This document shows positions 16,623 to 25,443 of a stretch of DNA of 57,264 bases, piece by piece (position 1 is the first letter of the stretch; every line of letters starts with the position of its first letter). The notes beneath the pieces are model-generated. The model was not told where the DNA came from, did not search any database, and saw only the letters and a program-made list of their open reading frames with translations. Source of the DNA: Streptomyces sparsogenes (GTDB lineage: Bacteria; Actinomycetota; Actinomycetes; Streptomycetales; Streptomycetaceae); assembly GCF_001704635.1 (NCBI RefSeq), contig NZ_MAXF01000043.1, positions 1 through 57,264 on the forward strand, read 5' to 3'. The position numbers were made by a program, and so were the translations under genes.

Positions 16623-16686
16623 TGCGGTGAGTACGGGACAGCGACACGCCGACGCCACGGCGTGTCGCTGTCCCATTTTCACCGCA
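16623..16686. repeat. Dispersed 64-bp palindromic element, copy 1
   Basis: Outer arms TGCGGTGA / TCACCGCA enclose a perfect 17-bp stem (16635-16651 with 16658-16674, containing GACAGCGACACGCC) and a 6-nt loop. A copy of the same length and structure lies at 41729-41792, with its loop sequence inverted relative to this one. It is just after the GNAT stop codon, so it could act as a terminator, but the sequence conservation exceeds what a terminator needs. Confidence 0.8.
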
Positions 16687-16715
16687 AAGTCACCGGCCGC
16701 TGTGCACCTCCCATG

Positions 16716-16826
16716 TCACCGGCCGCCCGCCTCCCCGGCCAGGAGCCGGTCGACCAGCGTGGCGACCAGGTCGTGGCGCTGCTCCTCGGAGAAGAGGCCG
16801 GGGAGGGTCCCGGCGCAGCTCCACGA
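16716..16826 (-). pseudogene. 3' remnant of a deleted reverse-strand gene
   Basis: Reading leftwards from about 16826 to a TGA at 16716-16718, every third codon position is G or C. The translation looks like a genuine C-terminus (TLPGLFSEEQRHDLVATLVD, then RLLAGEAGGR). No start codon or upstream domain remains: the coding signal ends where the forward-strand remnant begins. The original protein cannot be identified from this piece. Confidence 0.45.
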
Positions 16827-16831
16827 GGGCC

Positions 16832-16942
16832 AGGAAGCCGGCCTTCGCCGAAGGGTTCGCCCCGCGCCCCTTCTCCCCCGTGGAGACGCTCACCTTCAGC
16901 CACGGCGGGACCATCACCACCTACCGCCCGACCGCCGCCTAG
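16832..16942 (+). pseudogene. 3' remnant of a deleted forward-strand gene
   Basis: Reading rightwards from about 16832 to TAG 16940-16942 gives KPAFAEGFAPRPFSPVETLT then FSHGGTITTYRPTAA, with almost all third positions G or C, unlike random open frame. It abuts the reverse-strand remnant head-to-head, as expected if one deletion removed both 5' halves and the shared promoter of a divergent pair. The family is not recognised. Confidence 0.45.
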
Positions 16943-17070
16943 GGAACGTCTCCCCTGGCCGGACGGGGGCCACCAGGTGTCCGGTGAAGGACGGCAGCCG
17001 ATGCGGAATAGCAAGATCCAGCCAGGCGTTGACTCCGTGCATGCCCCCGGTTGATCACGCTCGCACCCGC
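16943..17070. other. Spacer before the efflux gene
   Basis: No further gene is seen between the deletion scar and the MFS gene. A TTGACT at 17028-17033 could be a -35 box, but no convincing -10 was found. Together with the palindromic element and the two remnants this accounts for the whole 450-bp interval from 16620. Confidence 0.3.
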
Positions 17071-18300
17071 ATGCCCCTCGCCGTCTCCATCCTCGGCCTG
17101 TCCGTTTTCGCCCTCGGCACCTCGGAGTTCATGCTCTCCGGGCTGCTGCAACCCATCGCCCGCGACATGGACGTGTCCATACCGACCGCCGGGCTGCTCA
17201 TCTCCGCCTTCGCCATCGGAATGGTGGTCGGCGCGCCGCTGCTCGCCGCCGCCACGCTGCGGCTGCCGCAGCGGACGACGCTGATCGCGCTGCTGGCGGT
17301 GTTCGGCCTGGGGCAGGTCGCGGGGGCGGTGGCGCCCTCGTACGAGGTGCTGTTCGCCTCGCGGGTGGTCAGCGCGCTCGCGTGTGCGGGGTTCTGGGCG
17401 GTGGGGGCGGCGGTGGCCGTGTCGCTGGTGCCGGTGAACGCGCGGGCGCGGGCGATGGCGATGATGATCGGCGGGCTGAGCATCGCGAACGTCGTCGGGG
17501 TGCCCGCCGGGGCCCTGCTGGGGCAGCACGCCGGGTGGCGGGCGGCCTTCTGGGCGGTGGCGGGGCTGTCGGCGCTCGGCCTGGTGGGCGTGTTCGCGTT
17601 CGTACCGCGTACGGAGGCGCGGTCCGGGCAGGACCGGCCGCGGCTGCGCACGGAGCTGGCCATCTACCGCGACGGGCAGGTGTGGCTGGCGCTGGCCACC
17701 ACCGCACTCAGCGGCGGCGCCGTCTTCTGCCTCTTCTCCTACCTCGCGCCGCTGCTGACGGACGTGGCCGGGATGGACGAGGGCTGGGTGCCGACCGTGC
17801 TGGCGCTGTTCGGCGTCGGGGCGCTCGTGGGGACGGCGGTCGGCGGGCGGATCGCGGACGCCCATCTCTTCGGCACCCTCTACGGCGGCATCACCGCCTC
17901 GACGCTCGTACTGACCGCGCTCGCGCTGACCGCGCACCACGTGGTCGCGGCCGTGACCCTGGCGCTGCTGCTCGGCGTGACGGCCTTCTTCACCGCGCCC
18001 GCGCTCAACGCCCGGATGTTCAACGTCGCGAACGCCGCCCCGACGCTCGCCGGCGCCACCAACACGTCCGCCTTCAACATCGGCAACACCCTCGGCCCCT
18101 GGCTCGGCGGGCTCGTCATCGACGCGGGCTGGGGCTACCCGGCCGTGGCCTGGACGGGCGCGGCGCTCGCGGCGGCCGCCATCGGGATGACGGCCGCCGC
18201 CTCCCGGCTGCACCACGCGCGGGGCGGCTCCCGGGTGGTCACCGGCTCGGCCGCCCCCGAGCAGCAGGAACGGCACGACGCGGTGGAGCAGGCGGGCTGA
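17071..18300 (+). CDS. Cmx/CmrA-type MFS drug efflux transporter (chloramphenicol exporter family)
   Basis: 409 aa with 12 predicted membrane helices. The N-terminus (AVSILGLSVFALGTSEFMLS) and SIPTAGLLISAFAIGMVVGA closely resemble Streptomyces chloramphenicol exporters of the Cml/Cmx group; motif C-like GGLSIANVVGVPAGALLGQH follows. The actual substrate cannot be told from sequence. ATG 17071 matches the family start; ATG 17041, in frame, is an alternative. Neither has a good Shine-Dalgarno. The C-terminal ~25 aa are polar (HARGGSRVVTGSAAPEQQER). Confidence 0.88.
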   Translation: MPLAVSILGLSVFALGTSEFMLSGLLQPIARDMDVSIPTAGLLISAFAIGMVVGAPLLAAATLRLPQRTTLIALLAVFGLGQVAGAVAPSYEVLFASRVVSALACAGFWAVGAAVAVSLVPVNARARAMAMMIGGLSIANVVGVPAGALLGQHAGWRAAFWAVAGLSALGLVGVFAFVPRTEARSGQDRPRLRTELAIYRDGQVWLALATTALSGGAVFCLFSYLAPLLTDVAGMDEGWVPTVLALFGVGALVGTAVGGRIADAHLFGTLYGGITASTLVLTALALTAHHVVAAVTLALLLGVTAFFTAPALNARMFNVANAAPTLAGATNTSAFNIGNTLGPWLGGLVIDAGWGYPAVAWTGAALAAAAIGMTAAASRLHHARGGSRVVTGSAAPEQQERHDAVEQAG

Positions 18301-18389
18301 AACGCGCCGGGCGGGGGCTCACCCCGCCGGACAGGCGCGGGCGGGGGCCGGCGCGGGCGGGGGCCGGCGCGGGCGGGTCGGCGGGCGGG

Positions 18390-18857
18390 CTACGGGGACG
18401 GCTGGACGTCGAGCGCGTGCCCTGTCGTCGCGTCGACGTGACCGGGGATCCCCTCGTGCCGGTCGCCGACCGACAGCGTCCCCGTGGGCTCGAACATGAG
18501 GATCGCCGCCCCCTCGGGGGCGTACGGCCTGTGCTCCGTGCCCCGGGGGACGGTGAACACCGCCCCCTTGGGGAGCCGGACGGTGCGCTCCCCCGCGGCC
18601 TCGCGCAGCGAGATGCGCAGTTCGCCGTCGAGCACCAGGAAGAACTCGTCGGTGTCGTCGTGGACGTGCCAGATGTGCTCGCCCTCGACCTTGGCCACGC
18701 GCACGTCGTAGTCGTTGACGCGGGTGACGATGCGGGGGCTCCACAGCGCGTCGAAGGAGGCGAGGGCCTGGCTGAGGGCGATGGGTTCGTTGCTCGCGGG
18801 TGTCCTGCTCACGAGTTCGTTGCTCACGAGTTCGTTGCTCACGGGTGCGTTGCTCAC
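18390..18857 (-). CDS. Cupin-domain protein
   Basis: 155 aa single-domain cupin. Motif 1 HIWHVHDDTDEFFLVLDGEL provides H-x3-[DE]-x2-E-type metal ligands, and motif 2 is FTVPRGTEHRPYAPEGAAIL. Function unknown; could be a small dioxygenase, isomerase or sensor. The N-terminal 20 residues (SNAPVSNELVSNELVSRTPA) are encoded by a 15-bp tandem repeat in which each unit carries a GTG, so the start has moved or can slide. GTG 18857 is preferred for GAGGA about nine bases upstream. Divergent from the GlxA-type regulator, 53 bp apart, and probably its target. Confidence 0.82.
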   Translation of the reverse strand: MSNAPVSNELVSNELVSRTPASNEPIALSQALASFDALWSPRIVTRVNDYDVRVAKVEGEHIWHVHDDTDEFFLVLDGELRISLREAAGERTVRLPKGAVFTVPRGTEHRPYAPEGAAILMFEPTGTLSVGDRHEGIPGHVDATTGHALDVQPSP

Positions 18858-18875
18858 GAGTGCGATCCTCGCCGG
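18786..18875. repeat. 15-bp tandem repeat at the cupin start codon
   Basis: Six units of consensus TTCGTTGCTCACGAG run from 18786 to 18875, the middle ones nearly identical. They cover the start region of the cupin gene and reach into its ribosome site. As the unit is 15 bp the frame is kept, so unit number only lengthens the N-terminus. Confidence 0.8.
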
Positions 18876-18910
18876 TTGAGCACGCCACCCGTGAGTGCTA
18901 GGAATCGCAT

Positions 18911-19894
18911 ATGACGCAAGGATCCTCGCAGCCGGATCGGACAGCGGGCCCGCACCGGGTCGTCGTGATCGTCGACGAGAACTCCAACCCCTTCGAGCTC
19001 GGCTGCGCGACCGAGGTCTTCGGCCTGCGCAGGCCCGAGATCGGCCGCGACCTCTACGACTTCCGGCTGTGCTCGCCCGACCCCCGCACCCTGATGCGAG
19101 ACGGCTTCTTCACGCTCACCGGGGTCGCCGAGCTGGACGCGGCCGACACGGCGGACACCCTGATCGTCCCCAACCGGCCCGATGTGGAGGTGGCCCGCCG
19201 CCCCGCCGTGCTGGCCGCGGTGCGGCGGGCGCACCGGCGCGGTGCGCGGCTGGTGGGCTTCTGCAGCGGCGCCTTCACGCTCGCCGAGGCCGGGGTCCTC
19301 GACGGCCGCCGGGCCACCGCGCACTGGCAGTGGGCCGGCTCCTTCCGGGCCCGCTTCCCGTCCGTCCGGCTCGAAGAGGACGTGCTGTTCGTGGACGACG
19401 GCGACATCCTCACCGCCGCGGGGAGCGCGGCCGCGCTCGATCTCGGGCTGCACATCGTCCGCCGTGACCACGGCGCGGAAGTGGCCAACTCGGTCAGCCG
19501 CCGGCTGGTCTTCGCGGCGCACCGGGACGGCGGTCAGCGGCAGTTCATCGAACGCCCGGTGCCCGACCTCCCGGACGAGTCCCTGGCCCCCGTCCTGGCC
19601 TGGGCCCAGGAGCGGCTCGACGCGCCGCTCACCGTGTCCGACCTCGCGGCGCGCGCCGCGGTCAGCCCGGCGACGCTGCACCGCCGCTTCCGTACGCAGC
19701 TGGGCACGACACCGCTGGCCTGGCTCACGGGGGAGCGGCTCGCGCTGGCCTGCCGGCTGATCGAGCGGGACGAGTCGCGCTTCGAGGTGGTCGCGCGCCA
19801 CAGCGGGCTCGGCACCGCCGCCAACCTGCGCGCGCTCATGCGGCGCGAGACCGGCCTCACCCCGTCCGCGTACCGCCGCCGCTTCGGGCCCTGA
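18911..19894 (+). CDS. GlxA-family transcriptional regulator (DJ-1/PfpI + AraC HTH)
   Basis: 327 aa. Residues ~15-190 form a DJ-1/PfpI-like amidotransferase fold; the nucleophile-elbow region reads GARLVGFCSGAFTLAEAGVL with a Cys in the elbow. Residues ~225-325 form a double AraC HTH (LTVSDLAARAAVSPATLHRR, FEVVARHSGLGTAANLRALM). ATG 18911 has AGGAA six bases upstream. Divergent from the cupin gene; regulators of this class often control the adjacent enzyme gene. The ligand is unknown. Confidence 0.9.
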   Translation: MTQGSSQPDRTAGPHRVVVIVDENSNPFELGCATEVFGLRRPEIGRDLYDFRLCSPDPRTLMRDGFFTLTGVAELDAADTADTLIVPNRPDVEVARRPAVLAAVRRAHRRGARLVGFCSGAFTLAEAGVLDGRRATAHWQWAGSFRARFPSVRLEEDVLFVDDGDILTAAGSAAALDLGLHIVRRDHGAEVANSVSRRLVFAAHRDGGQRQFIERPVPDLPDESLAPVLAWAQERLDAPLTVSDLAARAAVSPATLHRRFRTQLGTTPLAWLTGERLALACRLIERDESRFEVVARHSGLGTAANLRALMRRETGLTPSAYRRRFGP

Positions 19895-19996
19895 GAGCGT
19901 CACGCCCTGAGAGCCTCACACCCCTCACACCCCTGAGAACCTCACGCCCTGAGAGCGTCACCGCCTGAGAGCCTCGCCCCCTGAGAGCGTCACACC
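19890..19996. repeat. 16-bp tandem repeat carrying the GlxA stop codon
   Basis: About six units of consensus CCTGAGAGCGTCACGC run from the GlxA stop codon (TGA within the first unit) to the stop of the convergent gene at 19990, whose TCA lies in the last unit. Two units contain small insertions. Each unit carries both TGA and, on the other strand, TGA (TCA), so both genes are stopped inside the array. Confidence 0.75.
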
Positions 19997-20352
19997 GTCC
20001 CGAGCGCCCCCACCCGCGCCACCGAGACCGCCGTCTTGCCGCACACCCAGTGCGGATCCGGGCCCAACTCCGGCTCCACGTCCAGCGCGTGCAGATCGCC
20101 GCCCTCGGTGCACACCGGGCACAGCGGCCACCGCCCGTACCGCTCGAGCAGGGCGTCCTGGACGTCCTGGGCGACCAGGCCGGCCAGGTACGCGGCGCCC
20201 TCCGGCCACTGCTCGACCCACCATCGCCGGTGCGCGATGGAGTCCTCCACGAGCGAGACGATGTCCGCCTGGGCGACCTCCCCCGCCGCGAGGTCCGCGA
20301 GTACGAGCGCCCGTGCCGCGTGCAGTGCCTGTTCGAGCTTCATGGGACCCAT
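19990..20352 (-). CDS. Conserved hypothetical protein with Cys pair
   Basis: 120 aa, no family name recognised. Helical N-terminal half (LEQALHAARALVLADLAAGE, HRRWWVEQWPEGAAYLAGLV), then YGRWPLCPVCTEGGDLHALD and HWVCGKTAV. CPVC plus a later Cys and His could bind zinc. Start: ATG 20352 has AAAGG five bases upstream; ATG 20343 (MKLEQAL) is an alternative. Convergent with GlxA, and divergent from rpiR. Confidence 0.7.
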   Translation of the reverse strand: MGPMKLEQALHAARALVLADLAAGEVAQADIVSLVEDSIAHRRWWVEQWPEGAAYLAGLVAQDVQDALLERYGRWPLCPVCTEGGDLHALDVEPELGPDPHWVCGKTAVSVARVGALGTV

Positions 20353-20422
20353 TGTCACCTTTGACCACACCGAGCGCGCGTCGGTGAGCCCGCGGCGGGC
20401 CCCTTGACGGCCCCCTGGCGCC

Positions 20423-20467
20423 GAAAATACCTTTCAGTAGTGAGTAGCAAGCTGAAGGAAACTTTCA
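20423..20467. promoter_or_regulatory. Putative RpiR operators flanking the rpiR start
   Basis: Two GAAA-N5-TTTC-type sites: GAAAATACCTTTC (20423-20435) just before the GTG start at 20440, and TGAAGGAAACTTTCA (20453-20467) inside codons 5-10. RpiR/MurR-family regulators bind such A/T-rich GAAA...TTTC palindromes, and the spacing (30 bp centre to centre) would allow cooperative binding. Suggests autoregulation of rpiR-murQ. Confidence 0.5.
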
Positions 20468-21369
20468 ATACGCCCGAAGCCACTCCGCCCGCCCCCGCCG
20501 CCCTCGCGGCCAAGGTCCGTACCCTCGCGCCCTCGATGACCCGCTCCATGCAGCGCGTCGCCGAGGCCGTGGCAGGGGATCCGGCCGGCTGTGCCGCGCT
20601 CACCGTCACCGGGCTCGCCGAGCGCACCGGCACCAGCGAGGCCACCGTGGTCCGCACCTCTCGGCTGCTCGGCTACCCCGGCTACCGCGATCTGCGCCTC
20701 GCGCTCGCCGCGCTCGCCGCCCAGCAGGCGGCCGGCCGCGCCCCGGCGGTCACCGCCGACATCGCGGTCGACGACCCCATCGCCGACGTCGTCACCAAGC
20801 TCGCCCAGGAAGAGCAGCAGTGCCTGGCCGACACCGCCGCCGGGTTGGACACCGCCCAGCTCGAAGCCGCCGTCGCCGCGCTCGCCGCCGCCCGCCGGAT
20901 CGACGTCTACGGCGTCGGCGCCTCCAGCCTGGTCGGCCAGGACCTGGTCCAGAAGCTGCTGCGTATCGGGCTGATAGCCCACGCGCACGCCGATCCGCAC
21001 CTCGCCGTCACCAACGCCGTGCAGCTGCACTCCGGGGACGTCGCCCTCGCGATCACCCACTCGGGCCGCACCACCGACGTCATCGAGCCCCTGCGCGTGG
21101 CCTTCGAGCACGGCGCCACCACCGTCGCGATCACCGGCCGCCCCGACGGCGAGGTCGCGCAGTACGCGGATCTGGTGCTCACCACCTCCACCGCCCGGGA
21201 GAGCGAGCTGCGCCCGGCGGCGATGTCCAGCCGCACGAGTCAACTTCTCGTCGTGGATTGCCTCTTCATAGGTGTGGCGCAGCGTACGTACGAGGCGGCG
21301 GCGCCCGCGCTGGCCGCCTCGTACGAAGCTCTCGCCCACCGGCATGACCCCCGGCCCGGACCCCGCTGA
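20440..21369 (+). CDS. MurR/RpiR family regulator with SIS domain
   Basis: 309 aa. N-terminal RpiR HTH (SMQRVAEAVAGDPAGCAALT, TGLAERTGTSEATVVRTSRL, LGYPGYRDLRLALA), then a SIS sugar-phosphate isomerase-like domain from ~aa 130 (RIDVYGVGASSLVGQDLVQK, VALAITHSGRTTDVIEPLRV, VAITGRPDGEVAQYADLVLT). Expected to bind a sugar phosphate, probably MurNAc-6-P, since murQ follows 64 bp downstream on the same strand. Start GTG 20440 is tentative: the TTG at 20404 extends the frame through a putative operator. Confidence 0.88.
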   Translation: MSSKLKETFNTPEATPPAPAALAAKVRTLAPSMTRSMQRVAEAVAGDPAGCAALTVTGLAERTGTSEATVVRTSRLLGYPGYRDLRLALAALAAQQAAGRAPAVTADIAVDDPIADVVTKLAQEEQQCLADTAAGLDTAQLEAAVAALAAARRIDVYGVGASSLVGQDLVQKLLRIGLIAHAHADPHLAVTNAVQLHSGDVALAITHSGRTTDVIEPLRVAFEHGATTVAITGRPDGEVAQYADLVLTTSTARESELRPAAMSSRTSQLLVVDCLFIGVAQRTYEAAAPALAASYEALAHRHDPRPGPR

Positions 21370-21433
21370 CCGAGCGCCGACCGAGTCGGGACACACCCCC
21401 GTTGAACCCCGTACCGGAAAGAGCCGCTTCGCC

Positions 21434-22369
21434 ATGACTTCCGCCGCTGACCAGGAACAGCTGCGCGCCCAGCTGGACACGCTCACCACCGAGGCGTTCC
21501 GCCCCGAGCTCGCCGAGATCGACCGACTGGCGACCCTCGAGATCGCCCGCGTCATGAACGGCGAGGACGCGGCCGTGCCCGCGGCCGTCGCCACCCAGCT
21601 CCCCCGGATCGCCGCCGCGATCGACGGCATCGCCGAGCGCATGGCCCGCGGCGGCCGGCTCGTCTACGCGGGCGCGGGCACCGCCGGGCGGCTCGGCGTG
21701 CTCGACGCCAGCGAGTGCCCGCCCACCTTCAACACCGCCCCCGGCCAGGTCGTCGGCCTGATCGCGGGCGGGCCCGCCGCCATGGTGACCTCCGCCGAGG
21801 GCGCCGAGGACAGCAAGGAACTGGCCGCCGCCGACCTCGACGCGCTCGGCGTCGGCCCGGACGACTCCGTCGTCGGCATCTCCGCCTCCGGCCGCACCCC
21901 GTACGCGGTCGGCGCCGTCGAGCACGCCCGCCGGCTCGGCGCGCTCACCGTCGGGCTGTCCTGCAACACGGGCTCCGCGCTCGCGGCGGCCGCCGAGCAC
22001 GGAATCGAGGTGGTGGTCGGGCCCGAGCTGCTCACCGGCTCCACCCGGCTCAAGGCGGGCACGGCCCAGAAGATCGTGCTCAACATGATCTCGACCATCA
22101 CCATGATCAAGCTGGGCAAGACCTACGGGAATCTGATGGTCGACGTGCGCGCCTCGAACGAGAAGCTGCGCGCCCGCTCGCGCCGCATCGTCTCCCTGGC
22201 CACCGGCGCCCCCGACCCGCAGATCGAGGCCGCGCTGGCGGCCAGCGACGGCGAGACGAAGCACGCCATCCTGGCCATCCTCGGCCAGGTGGACGCCGCC
22301 ACCGCAGCCCGGCTGCTGAGCGAGTCGGACGGCCATCTGCGGGCCGCCCTGGAGGCCGCGCAGGGGTAG
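21434..22369 (+). CDS. murQ: N-acetylmuramic acid 6-phosphate etherase
   Basis: 311 aa. Cleaves the lactyl ether of MurNAc-6-P to GlcNAc-6-P and D-lactate in peptidoglycan recycling. Family landmarks: RLVYAGAGTAGRLGVLDASE (SIS active-site loop), CPPTFNTAPGQVVGLIAGG, VVGISASGRTPYAVGAVEHA, GPELLTGSTRLKAGTAQKIV, and MVDVRASNEKLRARSRRI. Full length for the family, with a helical C-terminal cap. ATG 21434 follows GGAAAGAG. Product GlcNAc-6-P would be used by nagA at 33520. A strong hairpin terminator lies 20 bp after the stop. Confidence 0.95.
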   Translation: MTSAADQEQLRAQLDTLTTEAFRPELAEIDRLATLEIARVMNGEDAAVPAAVATQLPRIAAAIDGIAERMARGGRLVYAGAGTAGRLGVLDASECPPTFNTAPGQVVGLIAGGPAAMVTSAEGAEDSKELAAADLDALGVGPDDSVVGISASGRTPYAVGAVEHARRLGALTVGLSCNTGSALAAAAEHGIEVVVGPELLTGSTRLKAGTAQKIVLNMISTITMIKLGKTYGNLMVDVRASNEKLRARSRRIVSLATGAPDPQIEAALAASDGETKHAILAILGQVDAATAARLLSESDGHLRAALEAAQG

Positions 22370-22388
22370 CCCTCGGGCGCTGAAACGC

Positions 22389-22427
22389 CGTCGGGGCGGC
22401 ACCCTGGGAGAGGGTGCCGCCCCGACG
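22389..22427. terminator. Bidirectional terminator between murQ and groEL2
   Basis: Perfect 17-bp stem (22389-22405 with 22411-22427, starting CGTCGGGGCGGCACCCT) and a 5-nt loop. It is placed between convergent genes and probably terminates both; no U-tract follows, as usual in Streptomyces. Confidence 0.88.
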
Positions 22428-22472
22428 TACCCGATGTATCGGGCGGAACAGCCAATCGACTCGAGCAGTCGA

Positions 22473-24287
<1,815 letters not shown>

Positions 24288-24466
24288 CGCCCGAAGGGCG
24301 TCCGTGGGGGGTGGTGGTCGGGCGACGGGTGGGCGCAAGCGTGGGGCGGGTGACAGTGGGGGACAAGGTGGTCGTAAGTGATCGTCAGCGCTCATGCCAA
24401 AGGGCCCGTGCCCCGGGAGGGTACGGGCCCTTTGAACGGTCCAGTCAGCTGCCTCGCGTCGGCGCT
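24288..24466. terminator. csp terminator within the groEL2-csp spacer
   Basis: A perfect 12-bp hairpin (24398-24409 with 24423-24434, CAAAGGGCCCGT) follows the csp stop codon on the reverse strand and ends csp transcription before the groEL2 promoter. The remainder of the spacer (24288-24397) shows no gene or clear signal. Confidence 0.82.
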
Positions 24467-24673
24467 TCAGCCAACAGCCACGCGGACCATGTCCGCCTGC
24501 GGCCCCTTCTGGCCCTGCGAGATCTCGAACTCGACCCGCTGGCCTTCCTCGAGGGTGCGGTACCCGTCCATCTGGATCGCGCTGTAGTGGACGAACACGT
24601 CCGCACCACCGTCGACCGCGATGAAGCCGTACCCCTTCTCCGCGTTGAACCACTTGACGGTGCCCTGAGCCAT
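24467..24673 (-). CDS. Cold-shock domain protein (CspA family)
   Basis: 68 aa, single OB-fold cold-shock domain. RNP1 is KGYGFI and RNP2 is VFVHYSAI; the C-terminus is [11 protein letters not shown]. Binds single-stranded RNA/DNA as an RNA chaperone; named ScoF-like in Streptomyces. ATG 24673 has GGGGAG 8 bases upstream. A leader of about 105 nt with a stem-loop precedes it, as is common for cold-shock genes. Between the CysO-like gene and groEL2, all on the reverse strand. Confidence 0.95.
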   Translation of the reverse strand: MAQGTVKWFNAEKGYGFIAVDGGADVFVHYSAIQMDGYRTLEEGQRVEFEISQGQKGPQADMVRVAVG

Positions 24674-25024
24674 TCCTAACTCCCCTATTGCTGGCCCTTG
24701 CGCAGGACCGCACTCCGCGGACCCGGGTCAGACCTCACCCCCCGAGTCGAGGGGGGTGTGCGCCGGAACGCGTCGACCGCCGCTGAATGTATCTGTCCCA
24801 CTGCCCTCTGCAACAGGTCAATCGGACGAGAATTCTGGCGAGGGTCGATCGGTAATAAGTGGCGAATTCCCGTGAATTCAGGGCAACCCGGGCCGGACAT
24901 AGGGGATCAACCCGACAATTCGTACGCGCACTCAGCGCACAAGTTGACGAGTTCTCATATGCGGTCGGCGCCGAAGCCGACCGAAGCAGATGGGGATCGC
25001 TTCAACTGTATCGCGATTCAACAC
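24674..25024 (-). promoter_or_regulatory. csp promoter and structured 5' leader
   Basis: Reading on the reverse strand, TTGCAG (24813-24808), a 16-bp spacer and TACATT (24791-24786) form a plausible promoter, giving a leader of about 105 nt. The leader has a hairpin CACCCCCC-GAGTCGA-GGGGGGTG (24736-24758) that could be temperature-responsive. Upstream (24828-24960) the DNA is unusually A/T-rich for this genome and has three GAATTC sites within 50 bp. No coding sequence was found in this stretch. Confidence 0.5.
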
Positions 25025-25068
25025 ACGGAATCGCCTCGTCCGTTTCTATCAGGACGAGGCGATTCCGT
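25025..25068. terminator. Terminator after the thrC-cysO-like unit
   Basis: Perfect 17-bp stem (25025-25041 with 25052-25068, ACGGAATCGCCTCGTCC) and a 10-nt loop, 48 bp beyond the stop codon of the CysO-like gene on the reverse strand. Confidence 0.85.
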
Positions 25069-25115
25069 TTATGCCGGGGGTGGGGTTCCCGGGTGGGACG
25101 CGGCGTACGACCGGG

Positions 25116-25394
25116 TCAGCAGCCGCCCGCGACCGCCGGGATGATCGAGATCCCGGCACCGTCGGGCGTCGCGGTCTCCAGGCCGTCGGCGAAGCGCACG
25201 TCATCGTCGTTGACGTAGACGTTCACGAACCGGCGCAGCTTGCCGGTGTCGTCCAGCACCCGGGCCGCGATGCCCTGGTGGTTGCGGTCCAGGTCGGAGA
25301 GGACCTCGGCGAGGGTCGCCCCCTCGGCGCTGACCTCCGCCTGACCGCCGGTGTAGGTGCGGAGGATGGTCGGGATCCGGACATTGACGCTCAT
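25116..25394 (-). CDS. MoaD/ThiS-family sulfur carrier, CysO-like
   Basis: 92 aa beta-grasp protein. Over its full length it resembles mycobacterial CysO (VRIPTILRTYTGGQAEVSAE, RFVNVYVNDDDVRFADGLET, GISIIPAVAGG). Such proteins carry a C-terminal thiocarboxylate as sulfur donor for CysM-type cysteine synthesis. The odd point is a Cys after the diglycine: the gene ends GGC, so the Gly-Gly must be exposed by a protease (Mec-like) before use. It lies 49 bp after thrC on the same strand, with no terminator between, so it is probably cotranscribed behind the SAM riboswitch. Confidence 0.88.
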   Translation of the reverse strand: MSVNVRIPTILRTYTGGQAEVSAEGATLAEVLSDLDRNHQGIAARVLDDTGKLRRFVNVYVNDDDVRFADGLETATPDGAGISIIPAVAGGC

Positions 25395-25443
25395 GAGGGT
25401 TTCACCTTCTCGTGGGAAGTGCGGCGGGAAGCGAGGGACGAAA

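Noticed and set aside
16627..17040. Extension of the Cmx-like exporter frame upstream to 16627
   Set aside because: The extra N-terminus is the translation of the palindromic element plus the deletion scar; the family begins at 17071.
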